NCBI GenBank assembly: GCA_031255985.1
Contig: JAIRRL010000040.1
Location: 1-10,949, forward strand
Length of the DNA stretch: 10,949 bases
Direction of reading: 5' to 3'
From: Gracilibacteraceae bacterium
GTDB taxonomy: Bacteria > Bacillota > Desulfitobacteriia > Desulfitobacteriales > Syntrophobotulaceae
Each line of letters starts with the position of its first letter. Within the stretch, counting starts at the first letter, position 1. The position numbers were made by a program, and so were the translations under genes. Of the stretch, positions 6,367 to 10,949 are shown one piece after another. The notes under the pieces were generated by a model. That model worked only from the letters and a program-made list of their open reading frames with translations. It was not told the DNA's origin and ran no database searches.

Positions 6367-7653
6367 TCAGTGCGCCGCCGCTTTTTCATAGGATTCGTTC
6401 AGCAACTGAACCACGTGAACCGCGTCCTGGGGCAGCCCGGTGTTGATCAGCCCGCTCCAGAGCTGCAAACGGCAGGCCGGACAGCCCGTGGCCACGGTCT
6501 GCACCGGCGTCTGCGCCACATCCGCCATTTTTTGCGCCAGCACCTTATCGGCCAAATCCGGATGGACAATACAGAACGAACCGGCCATGCCGCAGCAGCG
6601 ATCCGGCCTTTTCAGCTCGATCAGCTCCACGCCGGGAATACTCCGCAGTATATCGCGCGGCTCTTGAAAAATATTTTGTCCGCGCCGCAGATGACACGGA
6701 TCGTGATAAGTGACCTTGCGCTCGATCCGGCCGAGATTTTCCCGGTCATAGTCTATCACCCGCACGAGAAACTCGTTGATGTCATAAGTCCGCGCCGCCC
6801 ATTTCGCCGCCAGCGGGCCGTAAACCTCGTCGTCTTCGAGCAGACGCGCAAAAGAGTGTTTCCAGGCCGACCCGCATGACGAGCAGGCGACCACGATCGC
6901 TTCGGCCCCGCAGTCCTCAAAAGCCCGCAAATTCCGGCGGGCCAGCTCAATGGCGCTGGCGACGTCGCCGTTGACGGCGGCCGGCGTACCGCAGCAGCCC
7001 TGCGCTTCCGGGATCAGCACTTCCACATTATTATGCTTCAGGACGCCCAGCACGGCTTCCCCCATATCGGCATAAAAATAATTGATCATGCAGCCGGTAA
7101 AAAAAGCCGCCCGCAGCTTGGGTTTCTGAACATAAACAGTCGGCCGGTTCTCGCGGAAAGGTTTCTCGGCCAGGCGGGGAAAAACTTTCTTTTGGCCGAG
7201 CAGACCGAGATCGACGCGCATCCGCGCCCCATAATCCCGTCCCTCCACGCGGCGGAAAATCGCTCCTTGCAGTTTGCCGCCCGTTTTCATGCCGAAATTA
7301 AAAAACCGTTGCAGGCGCAGCATCGTAAAGGCTGTTTTCTTGATGGGATGCAGCCCGTGCCGCCGCGCGCCTTCCGCCCGCGCCGCCAGCAAAATCTGGT
7401 CGAAACGGACGCCGCAGGGACATTTTTCGTTGCAGGCCATACAGGTCGTGCAATAAGACATCCGTTCGGCCATGCCCGCCGTCATTTCCGCCTCGCCGGT
7501 TACAAACATTTCCAGCAGACCGATCTTGCCGCGGGCCACCGTGACTTCCTTGCGCGTCGCCAGATAAAGCGGACATACCTCCTGGCAGTTTCCGCATTTC
7601 ATACATTTATAAATCTCATCCCGCGCCAGGCGAAAATCTGAGTAAATGCTCAT
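6367..7653 (-). CDS. glcF: GlcF-like iron-sulfur subunit of a 2-hydroxyacid oxidase
   Basis: 428-residue protein with two N-terminal 4Fe-4S motifs: CMKCGNCQEVCP (Cys17, 20, 23, 27) and CTTCMACNEKCPCG (Cys68, 71, 74, 78). Two cysteine-rich CCG domains follow: the first has Cys188, Cys220-Cys221, Cys257 and Cys260; the second Cys320, Cys353-Cys354, Cys391 and Cys394. This is the architecture of GlcF and related electron-transfer subunits that take electrons from a flavoprotein dehydrogenase and pass them to quinone or another carrier, probably at the membrane face. There is no membrane segment of its own. It starts 4 bases after the glcD stop with GAGGGGG seven bases upstream, so the two subunits are made from one message. 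The substrate cannot be read from this subunit. Confidence 0.92.
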   Translation of the reverse strand: MSIYSDFRLARDEIYKCMKCGNCQEVCPLYLATRKEVTVARGKIGLLEMFVTGEAEMTAGMAERMSYCTTCMACNEKCPCGVRFDQILLAARAEGARRHGLHPIKKTAFTMLRLQRFFNFGMKTGGKLQGAIFRRVEGRDYGARMRVDLGLLGQKKVFPRLAEKPFRENRPTVYVQKPKLRAAFFTGCMINYFYADMGEAVLGVLKHNNVEVLIPEAQGCCGTPAAVNGDVASAIELARRNLRAFEDCGAEAIVVACSSCGSAWKHSFARLLEDDEVYGPLAAKWAARTYDINEFLVRVIDYDRENLGRIERKVTYHDPCHLRRGQNIFQEPRDILRSIPGVELIELKRPDRCCGMAGSFCIVHPDLADKVLAQKMADVAQTPVQTVATGCPACRLQLWSGLINTGLPQDAVHVVQLLNESYEKAAAH

Positions 7654-7657
7654 TTCA

Positions 7658-9046
7658 TTACCCCCTCAGCACGATTTTGCCGGGATTGAAAAGATAATGC
7701 GGGTCAAACGCCTCTTTCACCCAGCGCAGCACTTCGACGCCGGCCGGCCCGAACTCAAGCGGCAGATAACGCGCTTTGCCGAGTCCGACGCCATGCTCGC
7801 CGGAAAGTGTGCCGCCGAGTTTTACGGCCGCTTCAAAAATCTCGTCCACCGCTTTATGGACGCGCTCCATTTCCTCTTTGTTCCGCACGTCGGTCAGGAT
7901 GGTCGGGTGGAGATTGCCGTCGCCGGCGTGGCCGAAAGTGCCGATGGGGAGATCGTATTTATGCGCGATAGCGCGGATCGCCCGCAGCATGGACGTGATC
8001 TGACTGCGCGGCACGGTCGCGTCCTCCAGCACCGTAGTCGGCTTGACCTGGGCCAGGGCGGGCAGGGCGTTGCGGCGGGCCAGCCAGAGCTTGTCCCTTT
8101 CCTCGTCCGTTTTGGCCGCGGTGACGGATACAGCGCCGCTGCGGGAGCATATTTCCTCGACCATGGCCGCTTCCCGTTCCACCGTCTCCCGGTAGCCGTC
8201 CACTTCGATCAGAATGACCGCTTCCGCGTCTTCCGGCAAATCGGCGCCCGTGAATTTTTTCACGGTACGGATCGTCGTATTGTCCATGATTTCCATCGTG
8301 GCGGGGATGATTTTTCCGCGGATAACAGCGGAAATGGTGTTGCCGGCCTTGTCCAGATCGTCAAAAACCGCGAGCAGGCTTTTCCTCGCTTCCGGAACCG
8401 GATTCAGCTTTACCAGCAGTTTGGTCAGAATACCGAGCGTTCCTTCCCCGCCGGTGAAGAGCGCCGTCAAATCGTAGCCCGTCACGTTTTTAACCGTCTT
8501 GCCGCCCCATTTGATCACTTCGCCGTTGGAGAGAACCACTTCCATCCCCATGATGTAATGCTTGGTCACGCCGTATTTCAGGCCGCGCAGCCCGCCGGAA
8601 CACATGGAAACCGAGCCGCCCATGGTGGCGGTGGTCACGGTGCCGGGATCAGGCGGGTACATCAGCCCGTATTCAGCCGCCGCGTCATTCAGGCTTTGGA
8701 TGATCACGCCCGGTTCGACCCAGGCCGTGAGGTTTTCCGGATCCACTTCCAGAATTTTGTTCATTTCCAGCGTCATCAGCACGATGCCCCGCTCCAGCGG
8801 GATGGTGGCCCCGCACAGATTGGTGCCGGAGCCGCGGGGATAAATCGGCGTCCCGTATTGCCGCGCCAGTTTTATCACCCCCGCCACCTGTTCGGTCGAA
8901 CGCGGCGTGACAAGCAGTTCCGGGGTTTGTTTCGGCATGGCGGCCGTGGCGTCAAAAGCGTAGTTCATCAAGTCTTCCGGTTCCGTCAAAACATTCTCTT
9001 TGCCCAATAATTCCGTCAGTGCTTTTACCAGCTCCTTGTTAAGCAC
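7658..9046 (-). CDS. glcD: GlcD-like FAD-binding 2-hydroxyacid dehydrogenase
   Basis: 462-residue flavoprotein of the GlcD/D-lactate dehydrogenase (FAD-binding type 4) group. The N-terminal PCMH-type FAD-binding part contains PRGSGTNLCGA (70-80), EPGV, PPDPGT, and GGLRGLKYGVTKHY in the FAD/substrate region. The C-terminal FAD-oxidase part contains FGHAGDGNLHP, GTLSGEHGVGLGK and the closing NPGKI. It oxidises a 2-hydroxyacid such as glycolate or D-lactate to the 2-oxoacid; the exact substrate is not decided by these motifs. It starts with GTG at 9046, supported by GAGGAGG eight bases upstream. No EtfA/EtfB genes are adjacent, so it is unlikely to be the confurcating lactate dehydrogenase type, and no glcE homologue is present. 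Likely controlled by the upstream GntR regulator, with a promoter of its own in the 105-base gap. Confidence 0.93.
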   Translation of the reverse strand: MLNKELVKALTELLGKENVLTEPEDLMNYAFDATAAMPKQTPELLVTPRSTEQVAGVIKLARQYGTPIYPRGSGTNLCGATIPLERGIVLMTLEMNKILEVDPENLTAWVEPGVIIQSLNDAAAEYGLMYPPDPGTVTTATMGGSVSMCSGGLRGLKYGVTKHYIMGMEVVLSNGEVIKWGGKTVKNVTGYDLTALFTGGEGTLGILTKLLVKLNPVPEARKSLLAVFDDLDKAGNTISAVIRGKIIPATMEIMDNTTIRTVKKFTGADLPEDAEAVILIEVDGYRETVEREAAMVEEICSRSGAVSVTAAKTDEERDKLWLARRNALPALAQVKPTTVLEDATVPRSQITSMLRAIRAIAHKYDLPIGTFGHAGDGNLHPTILTDVRNKEEMERVHKAVDEIFEAAVKLGGTLSGEHGVGLGKARYLPLEFGPAGVEVLRWVKEAFDPHYLFNPGKIVLRG

Positions 9047-9079
9047 AGTATCCGCCTCCTCGTGTTTTATTTCCGCTTT

Positions 9080-9088
9080 ATTATATCA
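9080..9088 (-). promoter_or_regulatory. Extended -10 promoter for the glcD-glcF-alr operon
   Basis: The minus strand reads TGATATAAT, a perfect extended -10 (TGnTATAAT), ending 33 bases before the GTG of glcD with the AGGAGG ribosome binding site in between. No good -35 is seen at the right distance, as is usual for extended -10 promoters. It would allow glcD-glcF-alr to be transcribed separately from the regulator gene. Confidence 0.55.
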
Positions 9089-9105
9089 GATCCGGCTGCC
9101 CGACG

Positions 9106-9123
9106 GCGCGGAAAAATCCGCGC
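9106..9123. other. Hairpin upstream of the glcD promoter
   Basis: Perfect 7-base stem GCGCGGA / TCCGCGC with a 4-base loop, 28 bases after the gntR stop. On the minus strand the T-run lies in the loop rather than after the stem, so it is a weak candidate for terminating gntR transcription. It could equally be an operator or a messenger-processing structure. Confidence 0.35.
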
Positions 9124-9151
9124 GGCGGCCAAACCGGCCTGAAGACGGCCG

Positions 9152-9868
9152 TCAGTGTCCGGCGGCGGCGTTGTGCGACTCCACCACTGATAAATGCCGC
9201 TGCATCAAATCCCGCGCGCCCAAACCGTCGCCGGCGCGAACCGCCGTGAAAATCGCCCGGTGATGCTCGTAGAGCTGCCGCGCCGTGCCGTCCGACGCGG
9301 TTATCCAGATGGAGCGGGTCAGGCGCAGGGCCTGGTGAATCGTTTTGCGCGCCGAGAGCATCATGCACTCGATTAAATGATTTTGCGTCGCTTTCGCGAT
9401 TTCCATATGGAACTCCAGATCAAGCTGTTCGCTTTTCCGCTGGGCGCTCAGATCGTCCCGCATGGCGTCCACGATCATCTCCAGCGCCATCAGGTTTCTT
9501 TTTTCCCTGCGCCGGGCCGCCAGCTCCGCCGCCGGCACTTCCAGCGCCAGCCGCGCCTCCACCACCGCCTGAATCTGTTCCTGCGCCATGGAAAAAACAA
9601 GCCGCAGCGGTTCCGCCATTTCATTCGCCGGGATCCGGCGGACAAACAGCCCTTCTTTGCGCGCTTCCAGCACCCCGGTCAAATTCAGGGCGGCGATCGC
9701 CTCGCGCACGCCGCTGCAAGAGACGCGCAGCTGGGCCGCCAGGTCTTTTTCCTCCGGCATCTTGTCGCCGGGCCGTAAATCGCTGTTGATAAGCAACTGT
9801 TTGATATGTTCCAATATCAACTCTATTGATTGGTCGTTCATGCTTTTGTCTGCCGTCTGAATTTCCAT
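9152..9868 (-). CDS. GntR-family (FadR/FCD-type) transcriptional regulator
   Basis: 238-residue regulator with an N-terminal winged helix (about 13-80) and a C-terminal all-helical FCD ligand domain (about 95-230). The FCD metal ligands are visible: Asp150 and His154 in LDLEFHMEIA, His203 in YEHHRAIF and His225 in MQRHL. Regulators of this class (LldR, GlcC, PdhR) often sense 2-hydroxy or 2-oxo acids and sit beside the oxidase genes they control, so glycolate or lactate is the probable signal. The recognition region is atypical: the usual P-S-E-R-x-L-A and V-S-R-x-x-V-R-E-A become PEEKDLA (38-44) and VSCSGVREA (49-57). The start is supported by AGAGGAAG seven bases before the ATG. It probably represses or activates its own gene and the operon starting 105 bases downstream. 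Confidence 0.92.
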   Translation of the reverse strand: MEIQTADKSMNDQSIELILEHIKQLLINSDLRPGDKMPEEKDLAAQLRVSCSGVREAIAALNLTGVLEARKEGLFVRRIPANEMAEPLRLVFSMAQEQIQAVVEARLALEVPAAELAARRREKRNLMALEMIVDAMRDDLSAQRKSEQLDLEFHMEIAKATQNHLIECMMLSARKTIHQALRLTRSIWITASDGTARQLYEHHRAIFTAVRAGDGLGARDLMQRHLSVVESHNAAAGH

Positions 9869-9890
9869 GCGATCACTTCCTCTTCTAATA

Positions 9891-9937
9891 AATTACAGAA
9901 AACATATGTTATATTATAGGGATTAATAACTGTAATT
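9891..9937 (-). promoter_or_regulatory. gntR promoter with flanking inverted repeat (candidate operator)
   Basis: A perfect TATAAT lies on the minus strand at 9918-9913, 45 bases before the gntR ATG; the -35 is weak (TTAATT with a 15-base spacer). It is framed by a perfect 8-base inverted pair, AATTACAG at 9891-9898 and CTGTAATT at 9930-9937, and followed at the expected transcription start by the 10-base palindrome AACATATGTT (9901-9910). This is the layout of an autoregulated promoter. The palindromes do not match the TNGTNNNACNA pattern common for FadR-type regulators, in line with the regulator's altered recognition residues. Confidence 0.5.
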
Positions 9938-10038
9938 AAGCCTAATTCATTTTGCTGTGCCTGTCAAGTCCCATATGGAAAAACTATGGAAACATCTATT
10001 GTTATTAATGCCCATTATGACCTCAAATTGGAAAGCGC

Positions 10039-10104
10039 GGGACGCCGAAGGCGGCGTCCCCTACGGAAACCGGGTCGCCGATGGCGGCGTTCTTTGCGGA
10101 ACTC
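10039..10104. repeat. Two adjacent 33-bp degenerate tandem repeat units, first with a hairpin
   Basis: Unit 1 (10039-10071) and unit 2 (10072-10104) abut exactly and match at 25 of 33 positions. Both begin GGG(A/T)CGCCGA and contain GGCGGCGT and GCGG or ACGG before the end. Unit 1 can form a perfect 9-base stem GGGACGCCG / CGGCGTCCC with loop AAGG (10039-10060). G+C is much higher than in the AT-rich flanks. It resembles an interspersed, REP-like intergenic element; no coding role is likely. The part from 10105 to about 10330 holds only a 5-base inverted repeat (TATCC / GGATA, 10160-10176) and an 8-base palindrome CCCCGGGG (10178-10185); I recognise nothing else in it. Confidence 0.5.
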
Positions 10105-10332
10105 AGTTTTGCGGGATCAAGGACGTACATACAGTATAGCATAGGCGAACCGCGGAAGCTATCCTTAGCTTGGATAACCCCGGGGCGGCGGCGGTCTCAC
10201 CGGCAGCGACGCGCCATTTTACACCGTTTTGGCTGGGGGCGGCATTTTCCCAAGATAGTTTACAAGGCTACATTATCATAAAGTAACCGCAGGTCATGTG
10301 AAATTATTATGGCGTCAAGCGGGAAGTTGTGT

Positions 10333-10350
10333 TATACTTCATATGAAGTA
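10333..10350 (+). promoter_or_regulatory. Candidate terD promoter -10 overlapped by a 16-bp perfect palindrome
   Basis: TATACT at 10333-10338 resembles a sigma-A -10 element; the -35 region is poor. It overlaps the perfect palindrome TACTTCATATGAAGTA at 10335-10350, which has two-fold symmetry typical of a dimeric repressor or activator site. It lies 84 bases before the TerD start codon, suggesting regulated expression of that gene. Confidence 0.45.
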
Positions 10351-10358
10351 ACATATCG

Positions 10359-10391
10359 TCCCGTTTAGGACATGGCGGTCTGAGAACGGGA
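10359..10391 (+). other. 5' leader inverted repeat before the TerD gene
   Basis: Perfect 7-base arms TCCCGTT (10359-10365) and AACGGGA (10385-10391) enclose a 19-base loop in the predicted leader of the TerD messenger. There is no T-run, so it is not a terminator. It does not resemble a riboswitch class I know. It ends about 30 bases before the GGAG ribosome binding site and could affect messenger stability or translation. Confidence 0.35.
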
Positions 10392-10433
10392 AGGGGATTT
10401 CAGATTATAGAATATAGAAGTGGAGTGGAAAAG

Positions 10434-10949
10434 ATGGAATTAAAGAAAGGCCAAAAAGTTAAGCTCGCCGATTTGACGCAGGCGCTCCAGTTTGAACTTG
10501 CCGTTGACGCCAGCATGTCGAAGGGAACGGCCGATGTTGTCTGTTTTGCTGTTGACGCTCAAAACCGCTTATCTGACGACCGCTATTTTATCTTCTATAA
10601 TCAGGAAGTAAGTCCGGAAAAAGCTATTCGCGCTAATTTCCAGGGTTCCCGCGCCGTATTCAGCCTTGATCTGGATCTGATGCCGGCTTTTGTCAACAAA
10701 CTGGTCTTTGCCGCCGCGGCGGAAGACGGCGCGGCCGCGCGGGATCTGGCGGCGGGCCGCTTGGCTTTAACCGCCGGCTCAAGCGAATTGGGCTTCTTTT
10801 CTTTTTCCGGTTCTGATTTTCTTCAGGAAAAAGCGGTGATTCTGTGCGAACTGTACAGAAAAGATAATATTTGGCGCCTGGCCGTAGTCGCCAACGGTTT
10901 TAACGGCGGGTTATCCGCCCTTCTCGCCCATTTTGGCGGCGAAGAAGTC
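10434..10949 (+). CDS. TerD-domain stress protein, 3' end cut by the window
   Basis: 172 residues are visible with no stop. MELKKGQKVKLADL is a typical TerD start. Then come SDDRYFIFYNQ (51-61), FSLDLDLMPAFVNKLVFAA (82-100), and the C-terminal domain signature AVILCELYRKDNIWRLAVVANGFNGGLSALLAHFGG. TerD domains bind calcium and act in the Ter/Tel tellurite, phage and oxidative stress system. The usual calcium-site DLDAS motif is changed to the equivalent of TADVV, so calcium binding may be altered. The domain is complete near 'HFGGEEV' but the frame continues, so fusion to a further domain (a second TerD or vWA domain) is possible. Start is supported by GGAG eight bases before the ATG. It is the only plus-strand gene and lies about 9 kb from telA. 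Confidence 0.87.
   Translation, partial: MELKKGQKVKLADLTQALQFELAVDASMSKGTADVVCFAVDAQNRLSDDRYFIFYNQEVSPEKAIRANFQGSRAVFSLDLDLMPAFVNKLVFAAAAEDGAAARDLAAGRLALTAGSSELGFFSFSGSDFLQEKAVILCELYRKDNIWRLAVVANGFNGGLSALLAHFGGEEV

Noticed and set aside
7646..9010. 454-residue open frame antisense to glcD
   Set aside because: It is a His/Arg/Phe-rich shadow of a high-G+C gene; the minus frame has intact GlcD motifs throughout and a good start.
9106..9123. Intrinsic terminator after gntR
   Set aside because: The stem is good but on the minus strand the T-run is in the loop and the downstream arm is followed by GC-rich sequence, so a standard terminator is not supported.
9957..10281. Short plus-strand frames across the gntR-terD spacer
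   Set aside because: No ribosome binding sites, composition follows the GC-rich repeat block, and the frames overlap each other; best explained as noncoding repeat DNA.

Overview
The window looks like a chromosomal segment of a spore-forming-lineage Firmicute. Its core is a minus-strand block reading spo0F-like regulator, class II fructose-bisphosphate aldolase, small transaldolase, GlpX. This is the order known around spo0F-fbaA-tal-(murA)-glpX-rho in Bacillus and related Firmicutes. The high G+C of the genes, the strong AGGAGG-type ribosome binding sites and the TelA/TerD genes would suit a Negativicutes (Sporomusa-like) or Clostridia member. That placement is inference; no rRNA or other marker is present.

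Layout from right to left along the minus strand: a FadR-type GntR regulator (9868-9152); a GlcD-like FAD oxidase and its GlcF-like iron-sulfur partner (9046-6367); a divergent alanine racemase starting 2 bases after glcF (6364-5180); a Spo0F-like single-domain response regulator (5076-4696); an unrecognised cysteine-rich protein (4519-4022); class II aldolase (3946-3092); transaldolase (3089-2433); GlpX fructose-1,6-bisphosphatase (2334-1360); a TelA-family protein (1313-177); and the start of a membrane protein, possibly TVP38/TMEM64-like, cut by the left edge (121-1). The only plus-strand gene is a TerD-domain protein cut by the right edge (10434-10949). It is separated from the regulator gene by a 565-base intergenic region holding two divergent promoter candidates, palindromes, a hairpin and a degenerate 33-bp tandem repeat.

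Functionally there are three modules. (1) A regulated 2-hydroxyacid (glycolate or D-lactate type) oxidation operon: GntR, then GlcD-GlcF with its own extended -10 promoter, then alanine racemase. (2) A central-carbon block (aldolase, transaldolase, FBPase) behind a phosphorelay-type regulator. (3) Two members of the Ter/Tel stress system, TelA and TerD, at opposite ends of the window on opposite strands, with TelA placed where rho usually follows glpX. Nothing here is clearly a new biological system. The most interesting items are the Ter/Tel components around this conserved metabolic block, the cysteine-rich orphan inside it, the divergent racemase in the oxidase operon, and the palindrome-rich regulatory region before terD.
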